The translations under genes and the position numbers were made by a program. This document shows, one piece after another, positions 31,838 to 42,315 of a stretch of 64,000 bases of DNA. Location: the NCBI RefSeq assembly GCF_003208055.1, contig NZ_QJUE01000007.1, positions 42,178 through 106,177 on the forward strand, given 5' to 3'. The notes beneath the pieces are model-generated. The model was given only the letters and a program-made list of their open reading frames with translations, did no database searches and was not told the origin of the DNA. The stretch comes from Prochlorococcus marinus XMU1408. GTDB lineage: Bacteria; Cyanobacteriota; Cyanobacteriia; PCC-6307; Cyanobiaceae. How positions within the stretch are numbered: position 1 is the stretch's first letter; the number at the start of each line of letters is the position of its first letter.

Positions 31838-33082
31838 TTGAGAAGGCTAAAAATTCCCACCCTTTTAGGAGCTTTCATAACACTTCTAGATGATCGTTTG
31901 GGCGAAACCATTGTTTTGCCTTTATTACCTTTTTTATTAGAACAATTCACGACAAGCGCGACGACTCTTGGTTTTTTAACTGGAACTTATGCAATATCTC
32001 AGTTTGCTGCAGCACCACTAATTGGAGCTATGAGTGATCGTTTCGGTCGTAAGCCAATCATGATCACATGTGTATCTGGTTCAGTAATAGGAATATGTCT
32101 ATTTGCATTAACTGTAAGCCTGAATTGGGATAATTATTTACCTTTATGGGCCTCAGCTTTACCTTTATCTTTACTATTTTTAGCCAGAATAATTGATGGT
32201 ATAAGTGGCGGTACTGCAGCTACTGCTACTACAATACTTGCAGATATATCAACTCCCGAAAATCGCGCAAAAACCTTTGGATTAATTGGAGTAGCATTTG
32301 GTTTAGGTTTTATTCTTGGTCCAGGATTAGGAACAGCTCTTGCTAAATTTAGTGTTACTTTACCGGTATGGGTAGCAAGTGGATTTGCAATATTTAATCT
32401 TATTTTTGTAATTTGGTTTCTACCGGAAACACTGCCCAAAAATAAAAGAAATTTACTACCAAGGAAAAGAGATTTGAATCCAATTAGTCAGCTACTAATT
32501 GTATTCAAAAACCCCTTAGCTAGAAGACTTTGCTTATCCTTTTTTGTTTTCTTTATGGCATTTAATGGCTTTACAGCTGTTTTAGTCCTTTATTTAAAAG
32601 AAAAATTTGGATGGAGTCCTGAATTATGTAGTGCTGCTTTTATTGTCGTTGGAGTTATCGCAATGATTGTTCAAGGAGGCCTAATAGGTCCTCTTGTAAA
32701 AAGATTTGGTGAGTCGAGATTAACTTTTACTGGTATTGGCTTTGTAATGACAGGATGTATTCTTTTAACGCTTGCAAATATAGATACGTCAATTCCTCTT
32801 GTATTTTCTGGCGTCGCAATACTTGCAATGGGAACTGGACTAGTAACTCCTAGTTTAAGAGCACTAATTTCAAGAAGACTAAGTTCTATAGGTCAAGGAG
32901 CAGTATTAGGAAATCTGCAGGGATTACAAAGTCTGGGAACATTTCTTGGTGCAATAGCAGCAGGACGTTCATATGATATTTTTGGTCCAAAAAGTCCATT
33001 TTTTGGAACCATATTGCTCCTATTATTCGTTATGTTTTTAATTTCGGGTAAAAATCTTCGGAATAGAAAAGTAAGCGTCTAG
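31838..33082 (+). CDS. Major facilitator superfamily transporter (TetA/multidrug-like)
   Basis: The 414-residue protein has about 12 hydrophobic segments and the MFS loop motif MSDRFGRKP after the second helix. GLGFILGPGLGTALA fits motif C of drug/H+ antiporters. This places it with TetA/Bcr-like exporters. The substrate cannot be told from sequence. The start is a TTG at 31838, because an ATG just upstream ends in a stop codon. It lies divergent from the GNAT gene and 60 bp before ppk. Confidence 0.85.
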   Translation: MRRLKIPTLLGAFITLLDDRLGETIVLPLLPFLLEQFTTSATTLGFLTGTYAISQFAAAPLIGAMSDRFGRKPIMITCVSGSVIGICLFALTVSLNWDNYLPLWASALPLSLLFLARIIDGISGGTAATATTILADISTPENRAKTFGLIGVAFGLGFILGPGLGTALAKFSVTLPVWVASGFAIFNLIFVIWFLPETLPKNKRNLLPRKRDLNPISQLLIVFKNPLARRLCLSFFVFFMAFNGFTAVLVLYLKEKFGWSPELCSAAFIVVGVIAMIVQGGLIGPLVKRFGESRLTFTGIGFVMTGCILLTLANIDTSIPLVFSGVAILAMGTGLVTPSLRALISRRLSSIGQGAVLGNLQGLQSLGTFLGAIAAGRSYDIFGPKSPFFGTILLLLFVMFLISGKNLRNRKVSV

Positions 33083-33109
33083 ACTTATAGATAGCCAAGA
33101 TATTAAAGT

Positions 33110-33115
33110 TATAAT
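33110..33115 (+). promoter_or_regulatory. Candidate -10 element for ppk
   Basis: TATAAT at 33110-33115 lies 27 bp before the ppk ATG. No good -35 is seen. No PHO-box-like repeats were recognised nearby. Confidence 0.3.
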
Positions 33116-33142
33116 TGGAAATTAAATCAATTAGTTATAGAT

Positions 33143-35272
33143 ATGAGCACTTCTAACATCAATAATGAAAACTATATTAATCGTGAACTTAGTTGGATAG
33201 ATTTTAATAAGCGTGTTTTAGAATTAGCAATAGAAGAAGAAACACCTCTACTTGAAAAGATTAAATTTAGCTCGATTTTTAGCAATAATTTAGACGAGTT
33301 CTTTATGGTGAGAGTTGCTTCATTAAAATCACAAGTAGATGGTGGGATATCGAAAAAAAGCCAAGACGGGCGATCGGCCGAAGAGCAACTTGATGCAATT
33401 AGAAATTATCTAGATCCTATTTTAGATAAGCAACAATCTAAAACAAAATACTATATACAAGATGAATTTAAAAAAAATAATTTATTTATACTTGAATATA
33501 AAGAATTGAACGAAAAGCAAAAGGTTTGGATTGATAATTACTTTACAAATGCAATTTTTCCAATATTAACTCCTTTAGCTGTTGATCCTGCGCACCCATT
33601 TCCTTTTATAAGTAATCTTAGTCTCAATTTAGCCGCAATCATATTCGATAGAGAAACAGAAAAAGAACAATTTACTCGTATAAAAATTCCAGGTGAAAGT
33701 ATTTCTAGATTTATAAGTATTCCAATTGAGCTAGATGATAATCAATCAGCAAAATATACAGGTATTGCAATTGAACAAATTATTGCAAATAACCTTATAA
33801 TGCTATTCCCAGGAATGGAGGTTAAAGCATATTCATTCTTTCGTGTAACGAGAGATGCTGATCTAGAGCTTCGTGATCTTGAAGCTGATGATTTAATGAG
33901 TGCATTAGAAGAAGGTTTAAGAAAAAGACGCAAAGGTGGCGAAGTAGTAAGACTAGAGGTTTCCTCAAATACACCAGAAATAATTCTTGATTTACTACAA
34001 GAAGGTATGCATGTTGAGAAAGAAAATTTATATCAAATCGAAGGATTACTAGCTTTAGATGAGCTCATAGAATTAACAGCAATTAATCTTCCAAAACTAA
34101 AATTTAAAGAGCATCAAGGGATCACTCATAATCAACTGAAAAACAGTCAATTAAGAGAGACTGAAGATTTAGATATTAGAAATAAAAATAACTTTAAAAG
34201 TATATTTTCGATTATTCGCCGTAATGATTTACTAGTCCATCACCCATATAATCTTTTTTCAACATCAGTCGAAGAATTTATCAATCAAGCTGCAGAAGAT
34301 TCACAAGTCATGGGAATAAAAATGACATTGTATAGAATATCAAAAGACTCTTTAATTATTGATGCACTAATCAGAGCTGCTGAAAAAGGAAAGCAAGTGA
34401 TGGCTCTGGTTGAACTCAAAGCAAGATTTGATGAAGATAATAATATCCAATGGGCAAAGCAATTAGAACAATCAGGAGTACATGTTGTATATGGCGTAAT
34501 TGGACTTAAAACTCATACAAAAATCGCATTAGTAATAAGGAAAGAAAAAAATAGATTAAGGTCATATTTTCATATTGGGACTGGCAATTATAATTCAAAA
34601 ACATCAAAAACCTATACAGATCTTGGTTTACTTTCTTGCCAACCTGAACTTGGTCAAGATCTTATTGAGCTATTTAATTATCTAACAGGATTTGCTAAAC
34701 AACAATCTTATAGAAAGTTATTAGTTGCTCCGGTAACTCTCAGGCATGGAATCGAAAAGTTAATCAAAAGAGAAATCAAGCATGCAAAAACTGGACTTCC
34801 TGCAAAAATAATAGCCAAAATGAATTCTCTTGTTGATCCTGAAATTATAAAATTACTTTATGAAGCCTCAAGAGAAGGAGTACAAATTGAACTCATTATC
34901 AGAGGAATGTGTTGTCTATATCCTCAGAAAAAAGGCTTAAGCGAGAATATAAAAGTAAAGAGTATTATTGGTCGATTTTTAGAGCATTCAAGAATTTTTT
35001 GGTTTAATAACGATGGAAATGCAGAAGTCTTTATTGGTAGTGCAGATTGGATGAGACGCAATTTAGATAGAAGAGTAGAAGCAGTTACTCCTATTGAAGA
35101 TAATAAAATCAAAAAAGAAATTAAACATTTATTAGATTCTTATATAGAGGAATCTAAAGACTGTTGGATTATGCAAAGTGATGGAAGCTACATTAAAAAT
35201 GAAATTTTGAATGATAAAAAAAGATATCTTCAAGAAAAAATTATCAAGCTGTACAAAAAAGAAGCAAATTAA
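33143..35272 (+). CDS. ppk: Polyphosphate kinase 1
   Basis: The 709-residue protein has the PPK1 architecture. The N-terminal domain starts NRELSWIDFNKRVLELA, with the FSSIFSNNLDEFFMVRVA helix pair. Two phospholipase-D-like catalytic domains follow, with the histidine motifs GLKTHTKIALV and EHSRIFWFNN. HIGTGNYNSKTSKTYTDLGL is also diagnostic. It reversibly makes polyphosphate from ATP. This length is normal. It is the last gene of a plus-strand run before the sigma factor. Confidence 0.96.
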   Translation: MSTSNINNENYINRELSWIDFNKRVLELAIEEETPLLEKIKFSSIFSNNLDEFFMVRVASLKSQVDGGISKKSQDGRSAEEQLDAIRNYLDPILDKQQSKTKYYIQDEFKKNNLFILEYKELNEKQKVWIDNYFTNAIFPILTPLAVDPAHPFPFISNLSLNLAAIIFDRETEKEQFTRIKIPGESISRFISIPIELDDNQSAKYTGIAIEQIIANNLIMLFPGMEVKAYSFFRVTRDADLELRDLEADDLMSALEEGLRKRRKGGEVVRLEVSSNTPEIILDLLQEGMHVEKENLYQIEGLLALDELIELTAINLPKLKFKEHQGITHNQLKNSQLRETEDLDIRNKNNFKSIFSIIRRNDLLVHHPYNLFSTSVEEFINQAAEDSQVMGIKMTLYRISKDSLIIDALIRAAEKGKQVMALVELKARFDEDNNIQWAKQLEQSGVHVVYGVIGLKTHTKIALVIRKEKNRLRSYFHIGTGNYNSKTSKTYTDLGLLSCQPELGQDLIELFNYLTGFAKQQSYRKLLVAPVTLRHGIEKLIKREIKHAKTGLPAKIIAKMNSLVDPEIIKLLYEASREGVQIELIIRGMCCLYPQKKGLSENIKVKSIIGRFLEHSRIFWFNNDGNAEVFIGSADWMRRNLDRRVEAVTPIEDNKIKKEIKHLLDSYIEESKDCWIMQSDGSYIKNEILNDKKRYLQEKIIKLYKKEAN

Positions 35273-35427
35273 AAGATTCATAAATTTTATGAAAACATTT
35301 AATCTGTTTTTTTTGATGCGCTTTATACCTAATTAAGCCAAAAAACATAAATTTTTCGTTTCAATTAGTCAACTTCTTCCTATAAGTGCTACCTTCTTAA
35401 TAAATCTAATTTCAAGAGGCCAGGGTG

Positions 35428-36450
35428 ATGGGGATCCCGCTGGAATCTGCCAAAGACATTACTGCTGTTTCAGCAGAAATATCTAATGCGGCAAGTACAA
35501 CTGAAAAACTATCTACATCAACTGTAAGTAGTCAAAAATCTCGAGGTTCACGAAGGCAAAGTAATCGTTTAGCCACTGATGCAATAGGTTTTTATCTAAC
35601 AAGTATTGGACGAGTTCCTCTTTTAACTCCTGCAGAAGAAATTGAGCTTGCTCATCACGTTCAACAAATGAAAGATTTGTTGAATCTTCCAAAAGAAGAA
35701 AGAACTCCACGTCAAAAGCATAAAATAAAAATGGGTAAGCGAGCCAGAGATCGTATGATGGCTGCAAATCTAAGACTTGTTGTAAGCGTTGCAAAAAAAT
35801 ATCAAAACCAAGGTCTTGAATTACTAGATTTAGTTCAAGAAGGTGCAATTGGCCTTGAAAGAGCTGTTGATAAATTTGATCCTGCAATGGGTTATAAATT
35901 TTCAACCTATGCATACTGGTGGATACGACAAGGTATGACGCGTGCAATTGATAACAGTGCTAGAACTATTCGCCTGCCGATACATATCAGCGAAAAACTC
36001 TCAAAAATGCGCCGTATCTCACGGGAATTATCACATCGATTTGGCAGGCAGCCAAATCGACTAGAGCTTGCCAATGCGATGGGAATTGAACCTCAAGATC
36101 TGGAAGATCTTGTATCGCAAAGTGCGCCATGTGCTTCTCTTGATGCTCACGCAAGAGGCGAAGAAGATCGTAGTACTTTAGGAGAATTAATTCCAGACCC
36201 AAATTATGATGAGCCTATGGAAGGAATGGATAGAAGTATTCAAAAAGAACACCTCGGTGGATGGTTATCTCAATTAAATGAGAGAGAGCAAAAAATTATG
36301 AGGCTGCGATTTGGCCTGGACGGAGAAGAACCACTGACTCTTGCTGAAATTGGTAGACAAATAAATGTGTCGAGAGAGCGTGTAAGACAACTTGAAGCAA
36401 AAGCAATTTTAAAATTAAGGGTTATGACTACTCATCAAAACGCTGCATAA
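35428..36450 (+). CDS. Sigma-70 family RNA polymerase sigma factor, group 2 type
   Basis: The protein is 340 residues from the ATG at 35428 (a GTG lies at 35425). Region 1.2 reads DAIGFYLTSIGRVPLLTPAE, region 2 reads LRLVVSVAKKYQNQGLELLD and YWWIRQGMTRAID, and region 4.2 has the helix-turn-helix LTLAEIGRQINVSRERVRQL. It lacks a long region 1.1 and the acidic spacer of the primary sigma factor, so it is probably a non-essential, stress- or light/nutrient-responsive factor. Its regulon is not inferable here. Confidence 0.9.
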   Translation: MGIPLESAKDITAVSAEISNAASTTEKLSTSTVSSQKSRGSRRQSNRLATDAIGFYLTSIGRVPLLTPAEEIELAHHVQQMKDLLNLPKEERTPRQKHKIKMGKRARDRMMAANLRLVVSVAKKYQNQGLELLDLVQEGAIGLERAVDKFDPAMGYKFSTYAYWWIRQGMTRAIDNSARTIRLPIHISEKLSKMRRISRELSHRFGRQPNRLELANAMGIEPQDLEDLVSQSAPCASLDAHARGEEDRSTLGELIPDPNYDEPMEGMDRSIQKEHLGGWLSQLNEREQKIMRLRFGLDGEEPLTLAEIGRQINVSRERVRQLEAKAILKLRVMTTHQNAA

Positions 36451-36453
36451 ACA

Positions 36454-37107
36454 TTGCCAATTCAAATAGCTATTTTTGTTATTGCCTTATGGATAATAAC
36501 AATTTTAGTAATTGCATTTTTATGTAAACGATTTTTTCCTAAAAAAGAGGAGTTAAGTAGAAAAATTATTCATATTGGTACTGGACCAGTAATTCTATTA
36601 GCTTGGTTATTTGATATTCCAAAAAATATAGCTTTTTTTTCTGCATTTTTGGTCACTATAGCCTTAGGTATTAATTATCAATATCGTTTATTACCTGCTA
36701 TTGAGGATATTGAGAGAAAGAGTTTTGGAACAATTGCATATGGTATCAGCATCACACTTTTACTTTTATTCTTCTGGCCTAACTATTCAGCATCTATTTC
36801 GATAGGAGTCCTATCAATGGCTTTTGGTGATGGATTGGCAGGCTTAATTGGAAGATCAATTAATTCTCCAAATTGGACAGTGCTTGGTCAAACAAAATCA
36901 ATAGCAGGAACATTAACAATGGGATCAATAGTAGCTATGACATCTGCAACAATCTCATCAATAAATAATCTCGGAATACAGCCTTTAGAAATTATAGTCA
37001 TATCTTTAATAGCCACTTTTTTAGAACAAATAAGTCCTTGGGGCATAGACAATATAACTGTTCCTATTGGAGTAACCTGTGTAGGAATATGGCTTGTTGG
37101 AACATAA
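36454..37107 (+). CDS. Phytol/dolichol kinase-like membrane protein
   Basis: The 217-residue membrane protein has seven or so hydrophobic helices. Family motifs include LSRKIIHIGTGPVILLAW, SMAFGDGLAGLIGRSI and LGQTKSIAGTLTMG, matching the CTP-dependent phytol kinase (VTE5)/dolichol kinase group. In cyanobacteria the expected role is recycling phytol from chlorophyll toward tocopherol. The start is TTG at 36454, only 3 bp after the sigma gene stop, so it may be co-transcribed. The role is inferred from family membership. Confidence 0.8.
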   Translation: MPIQIAIFVIALWIITILVIAFLCKRFFPKKEELSRKIIHIGTGPVILLAWLFDIPKNIAFFSAFLVTIALGINYQYRLLPAIEDIERKSFGTIAYGISITLLLLFFWPNYSASISIGVLSMAFGDGLAGLIGRSINSPNWTVLGQTKSIAGTLTMGSIVAMTSATISSINNLGIQPLEIIVISLIATFLEQISPWGIDNITVPIGVTCVGIWLVGT

Positions 37108-37122
37108 ACCACTACAGAAAAT

Positions 37123-38193
37123 TTATTTCACTGATTCAGCTAATTCCTCCAATAAAACCTCAGTTGTAGAAAAGTTAATGCATGCATCTGTAACACTTTG
37201 CCCGTACGTAAGTTTTGATAAATCCGAATTTAATTTCTGATTGCCCTCTACAAGATGACTTTCAATCATTACCCCCATTATATTCTTTGATCCACCTTTT
37301 AATTGAGATGCTACATCACGTAAAACTTCTGATTGTCTACGGAAATCTTTATTTGAATTGCCATGACTACAATCAATCATCACTCTTTCAGCCATTTTAG
37401 ATTGTGCTAATTCATCTGCAATTAAAGTAACTGCATCAAGATGATAATTAGTTCCATTATTACCACCTCTTAGAACAAGATGACCATCTGGATTGCCTGT
37501 AGTACTAACGATTGAAGCATGACCATCATTATTAATTCCTAAAAAATGATGGGGTTTTGAAGCCGCTTGCATGGCATTAATAGCAATCGTTGCAGTTCCA
37601 TCAGTACCATTTTTATAACCAACTGGCATTGATAATCCTGAAGCCATCTCACGATGAGTCTGACTTTCTGTTGTTCTTGCTCCAATAGCAGTCCAACTAA
37701 TTAAATCAGCAATATATTGAGGAACAACTGGATCAAGTAACTCAGTTGCTGCGGGCATTCCTTGAGTCGCTAAATCAAGTAATAGACCTCTTGCTTTTCT
37801 TAAGCCAGTATTAATATCATAAGAATTATCAAGATGAGGGTCATTGATAAGTCCTTTCCACCCAACAGTAGTGCGTGGTTTCTCAAAATAAACACGCATA
37901 ACAATTTCTAGCTGTTGTGAATATTTTGCTCTCAATGGGGCTAAGCGATTTGCATATTCAATGGCAGCATCAACATCATGAACTGAACATGGTCCAACAA
38001 TCACCAAAATTCTTTGATCAATACCGTGAAGAATTGATTGAATCTTTTGTCTAGTTGTAGAGACAACTTCAGATGCTGCCTTATCTAATGGCAAATCTCT
38101 GTGAATTAATGCTGGTGACATTAATGGACGTGTCTCGACCACATGAAGGTCAGAGGTGCTATCCACCATTGAAAAATATGATGAGGTGGACAT
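37123..38193 (-). CDS. aroF: 3-deoxy-7-phosphoheptulonate (DAHP) synthase, class I
   Basis: The 356-residue protein matches the AroF/G/H type: LVIVGPCSVHDVDAAIEYA, VMRVYFEKPRTTVGWKGLIN, TAIGARTTESQTHREMASG, VGYKNGTDG and MIDCSHGNSNKDFRRQ. It condenses phosphoenolpyruvate and erythrose-4-phosphate, the entry step of the shikimate pathway that also includes aroE in this window. The AroF/G/H isoenzyme class, and so its feedback inhibitor, cannot be told by eye. It converges with the phytol-kinase-like gene and is divergent from acnB. Confidence 0.93.
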   Translation of the reverse strand: MSTSSYFSMVDSTSDLHVVETRPLMSPALIHRDLPLDKAASEVVSTTRQKIQSILHGIDQRILVIVGPCSVHDVDAAIEYANRLAPLRAKYSQQLEIVMRVYFEKPRTTVGWKGLINDPHLDNSYDINTGLRKARGLLLDLATQGMPAATELLDPVVPQYIADLISWTAIGARTTESQTHREMASGLSMPVGYKNGTDGTATIAINAMQAASKPHHFLGINNDGHASIVSTTGNPDGHLVLRGGNNGTNYHLDAVTLIADELAQSKMAERVMIDCSHGNSNKDFRRQSEVLRDVASQLKGGSKNIMGVMIESHLVEGNQKLNSDLSKLTYGQSVTDACINFSTTEVLLEELAESVK

Positions 38194-38346
38194 TTAAAAC
38201 GTGATCATAGTTATAAGATTAGAGAAGTATCAGTCATAGGGGGGTAATAAGTTGCATTATCTGAATCTTTGTTCAAGAAACATGCGATTGTAAAAAAAGA
38301 AAATAACAGACTCTCACTCAAATACATCCTCTCTTGAGATTTAAAC

Positions 38347-40947
38347 ATGCTAAAAAACTACTTATCACATGCTGCAGAAAGACAAGCTTTAGGAATTCCT
38401 CCGCTTCCTTTAGATGCAAAACAGACTCAAGCCTTAACAAAGTTATTAGAAAAGCCAGATAAAGAAATCGATCAAAACTTCTTACTAGATCTTCTTATCA
38501 ATCGAATTCCTCCTGGAGTTGATCAAGCCTCTTATGTCAAAGCCACTTGGCTTAGCTCACTTGCTCAAGAAGAATCGAAAAGTCCATTAGTAAGTCCTTT
38601 AAAAGCAACTGAACTATTGGGTACAATGATTGGGGGCTATAATGTAGCAGCATTAATTGAAATACTAAAATCTAATAATAAAGAATTAGCAGCCTCAGCA
38701 TCTAAAGCATTAAGTAATACTCTTTTAGTTTATGATGCATTAAACGATATTTTTGAATTAGCAAAAAACAATATTTATGCAGAAAAAGTTATAAATAGCT
38801 GGTCTAATGGAGAATGGTTCACTAATAAACAATCTTTAGCTAAAGAAATAACAGTAATAGTATTTAAAGTTGAAGGAGAAACAAATACAGATGACCTCTC
38901 TCCCGCCACTCATGCCACAACAAGACCGGATATTCCTTTACATGCTCTAGCTATGCTAGAAACTCGAGATCCAAATGGTTTAAGCACTATTGAAAAATTA
39001 AAAAAGAAAGGACATTCGATTGCATATGTTGGTGATGTAGTTGGAACAGGAAGCTCTCGAAAATCAGCAATAAACTCTGTCCTTTGGCATACAGGAGAAG
39101 ACATACCCTTCGTTCCAAATAAAAGAGGGAGTGGAGTAATAATAGGAGGTAAAATTGCGCCTATTTTCTTTAATACCGCTGAAGATTCAGGTGCACTTCC
39201 AATTGAATGTGATGTAAGCAAGCTCAAAACAGGAGATGTGATAACTATTTTTCCTTACAAAGGAGAAATTAGAAGAAGTAAACATGAAAACAACGGTGGG
39301 GAACTTCTATCAAAATTTGACTTACAACCACAAACTATTACTGATGAAGTAAGAGCCGGCGGGCGCATTCCTTTAATGATTGGAAGAGCTTTAACAGACA
39401 AAGTTAGAGCAAAATTAAAACTTCCTTCATCTACTCTTTTTATTCGTCCTGGTCAGCCAGCTTTATCAAATCATGGGTTTACTCAAGCTCAAAAAATGGT
39501 GGGAAAAGCTTGCGGTTTAGAAGGCGTACTCCCTGGGACAAGTTGTGAGCCAATAATGACAACAGTTGGTAGTCAAGATACTACTGGTCCGATGACTAGA
39601 GATGAAATGAAAGAATTAGCCTGTTTAGGATTTTCTGCTGATTTAGTTATGCAGAGTTTCTGTCATACGGCGGCATATCCCAAACCCGTTGATATCAAAA
39701 CTCAAAAAGAACTCCCTGATTTTTTTGCTGAAAGAGGAGGAATAGCATTAAAACCTGGTGATGGAATTATTCACAGTTGGCTAAATAGAATGCTTTTACC
39801 AGACACAGTCGGGACAGGTGGCGATAGTCACACTCGATTCCCATTGGGCATCTCATTCCCAGGTGGTTCAGGAGTTGTGGCATTTGCTGCAGCAATTGGT
39901 TCTATGCCTTTAGACATGCCTGAGTCAGTTCTTGTACGTTTTAAAGGGTCTTTACAAACTGGTGTCACTTTAAGAGATGTAGTTAATGCCATTCCATGGA
40001 TGGCAATACAACAAGGTCTTCTGACAGTCGCGAAAGCAAACAAAATTAATGTGTTTAATGGAAAAATTTTAGAAATTGAAGGTCTACCAAACCTAAAATT
40101 AGAGCAAGCCTTTGAATTGACTGATGCAAGCGCAGAAAGATCTTGCGCTGGATGCACTATTCAACTCTCTGAATCAACAATCAGTGAATATTTAAAAAGC
40201 AATATTGTTTTACTTAAAAATATGATTGCTAGAGGGTATAAAGACGCAAGAACAATAAGTAGAAGAATTAAAGAAATGGAAGATTGGTTAAAAAAACCAG
40301 ATTTACTATCAGCCGACCAAAATGCTCAATATTCAGAAATCATCGAAATAAACTTGAATGAACTCAAAGAACCTGTTTTAGCTTGTCCTAATGATCCTGA
40401 TAACGTCAAACTTTTAAGCAAAGTCGCAGGCACTCCTATCCAAGAAGTTTTTATTGGTTCGTGTATGACTAATATTGGACATTATCGAGCTGCTGCAAAA
40501 ATTCTCGAAGGAGAAGGGAAGATATCAGCGCGATTATGGGTATGTCCACCAACACGAATGGACGAGGAGATTTTGAAGAAAGAAGGGTACTACGAGATCT
40601 TTGAAAAAGCTGGTAGCCGAATGGAAATGCCTGGTTGTTCTCTATGCATGGGCAATCAAGCTCGTGTAAAAGATAATTCAACTGTTTTCTCAACCAGTAC
40701 AAGAAATTTCAACAACAGATTAGGGAAAGGAGCTCAAGTGTTCTTAGGAAGTGCAGAACTGGCTGCTGTTTGCGCTTTGTTGGGTCATATCCCTACCCCT
40801 GATGAATATCTTGCAATAGCTTCCAAAAAAGTTTCCCCTTTGACTAAAGAAATATACAGATACTTAAACTTTAATGAAATACCAAACTTTATCGAAGATG
40901 GCCGTGTAATAACCAAAGAAGAAGAAGCCTCTATTTTAAAAACCTAA
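38347..40947 (+). CDS. acnB: Aconitate hydratase B
   Basis: The 866-residue protein has the AcnB domain order: an N-terminal HEAT-like domain, the swivel domain ([16 protein letters not shown]), then the three catalytic domains. The 4Fe-4S cysteines appear in [16 protein letters not shown] and [13 protein letters not shown]. It isomerises citrate and isocitrate, feeding 2-oxoglutarate synthesis, the signal for nitrogen status. ATG at 38347, 153 bp from the divergent DAHP synthase gene, where I see no clear regulatory motif. Confidence 0.96.
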   Translation: MLKNYLSHAAERQALGIPPLPLDAKQTQALTKLLEKPDKEIDQNFLLDLLINRIPPGVDQASYVKATWLSSLAQEESKSPLVSPLKATELLGTMIGGYNVAALIEILKSNNKELAASASKALSNTLLVYDALNDIFELAKNNIYAEKVINSWSNGEWFTNKQSLAKEITVIVFKVEGETNTDDLSPATHATTRPDIPLHALAMLETRDPNGLSTIEKLKKKGHSIAYVGDVVGTGSSRKSAINSVLWHTGEDIPFVPNKRGSGVIIGGKIAPIFFNTAEDSGALPIECDVSKLKTGDVITIFPYKGEIRRSKHENNGGELLSKFDLQPQTITDEVRAGGRIPLMIGRALTDKVRAKLKLPSSTLFIRPGQPALSNHGFTQAQKMVGKACGLEGVLPGTSCEPIMTTVGSQDTTGPMTRDEMKELACLGFSADLVMQSFCHTAAYPKPVDIKTQKELPDFFAERGGIALKPGDGIIHSWLNRMLLPDTVGTGGDSHTRFPLGISFPGGSGVVAFAAAIGSMPLDMPESVLVRFKGSLQTGVTLRDVVNAIPWMAIQQGLLTVAKANKINVFNGKILEIEGLPNLKLEQAFELTDASAERSCAGCTIQLSESTISEYLKSNIVLLKNMIARGYKDARTISRRIKEMEDWLKKPDLLSADQNAQYSEIIEINLNELKEPVLACPNDPDNVKLLSKVAGTPIQEVFIGSCMTNIGHYRAAAKILEGEGKISARLWVCPPTRMDEEILKKEGYYEIFEKAGSRMEMPGCSLCMGNQARVKDNSTVFSTSTRNFNNRLGKGAQVFLGSAELAAVCALLGHIPTPDEYLAIASKKVSPLTKEIYRYLNFNEIPNFIEDGRVITKEEEASILKT

Positions 40948-40957
40948 ATTGAGATAA

Positions 40958-42310
40958 ATGATCAAAAGTCAAAATTCCGTTCAAAAGAAATCAACTCAAA
41001 GTATAAAAAAACTTCTTCAGAAGAAATGGCTAAATGTAATTCTTGCTCTAATCCTTACAGGATTAGGAGCAGCATTAACGGGAATATTATTCAAAACTGG
41101 AATTCATGCATTAGAACAATATCGATCAAATCTTCTTGGATATATGCCTAGATGGATAGTTTTACCAATCCTAGGAACATTAGGAGGATTAATTGCTGGA
41201 TCACTCATTCAAAATTTTGCTCCTGCGGCAAAAGGAGCAGGAGTAAGTCACATCATTGCATTTCTTCGCCATAAGCCAGTTCCTATGGGATTAAGAGTTG
41301 GAATCGTCAAACTATTTGCTGGAATAATTGCTATTGGCAGTGGATTCCCACTAGGGCCAGAAGGTCCAGCAGTACAAATGGGAGGATCTGTTGCCTGGAA
41401 AATGGCTAAATGGCTAAAAGCCCCTATTTCATTTCGCAGAGTCATAGTTGCAGCAGGAGGAGGAGCTGGAATTGCAGCCATTTTCAGTGCACCTATTGGA
41501 GGATTTATCTATGCAATTGAGGAACTTTTAAATTCAGCCAGACCCGTCGTCCTTTTACTAGTAGTAGTAACAACATTCTGGGCAGATAGCTGTGCTGATA
41601 TTTTGCAAGCGATTGGACTAGATCAAAAAGCTGGTGGATTTGTTAATAATTTAGGTTTTCAATTAGAAAGAGCATATACACCCGTAATCAAATTCTTTCC
41701 AATAGATTTTTTATACCTAATAGCTTTAGGAATCTTACTTGGATTCTTAGCAGAAATGTATTGCCAATACGTTTTAAGAATGCAAGTCTTAGGAAACAAA
41801 TGGTTTAAACATAAAACTATTCAAAGAATGAGTTTATCTGGGTTATTACTTGGTTCAGTGTACTCAATAATTCCAGAAAACCTACACAATATTGAAGGAT
41901 TACAAAAAATTATTGTTAATGAAAGTAGTAGTTTTACTCTCGCAATCAGTATATTTTTAATTTTATTTTTTGCTTCTGGTTTGGCAGCTGCCTCAGGAGC
42001 ACCAGGTGGTTTATTTTATCCAATGCTCACCCTAGGAGGAGCGATAGGTTTAGCCAGCGGTATAGGAGTAGAAACATTGACCGGCCATGTGCCAACAACC
42101 TATATTTTTGCAGGAATGGGCGGATTCGTAGCTGGATGCTCAAGAACGCCCTTAACAGCAATGTTTTTAGCCTTCGCATTAACTAAAAATCTTTTAATAC
42201 TGAAGCCACTATTGATTACATGCATTACTAGCTTTTTAACTGCCAGAATATTTAATGAACATTCAATTTATGAAAGACAAATTACAATTGAAGAAGGTGA
42301 GTTAATATAA
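40958..42310 (+). CDS. ClC-family chloride channel/transporter
   Basis: The 450-residue membrane protein has the conserved ClC motifs: IGSGFPLGPEGPAVQMGG, where the gating glutamate is kept (Glu135), GGAGIAAIFSAPIGGFIYAI, and GAPGGLFYPMLTLGGAIG, followed by the tyrosine-containing MGGFVAGCSRTPLTA region. Presence of the gating glutamate fits a Cl-/H+ antiporter or fluoride/anion transporter of the family. The ion is not determinable by eye. It starts 10 bp after acnB on the same strand. Confidence 0.88.
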   Translation: MIKSQNSVQKKSTQSIKKLLQKKWLNVILALILTGLGAALTGILFKTGIHALEQYRSNLLGYMPRWIVLPILGTLGGLIAGSLIQNFAPAAKGAGVSHIIAFLRHKPVPMGLRVGIVKLFAGIIAIGSGFPLGPEGPAVQMGGSVAWKMAKWLKAPISFRRVIVAAGGGAGIAAIFSAPIGGFIYAIEELLNSARPVVLLLVVVTTFWADSCADILQAIGLDQKAGGFVNNLGFQLERAYTPVIKFFPIDFLYLIALGILLGFLAEMYCQYVLRMQVLGNKWFKHKTIQRMSLSGLLLGSVYSIIPENLHNIEGLQKIIVNESSSFTLAISIFLILFFASGLAAASGAPGGLFYPMLTLGGAIGLASGIGVETLTGHVPTTYIFAGMGGFVAGCSRTPLTAMFLAFALTKNLLILKPLLITCITSFLTARIFNEHSIYERQITIEEGELI

Positions 42311-42315
42311 TAATT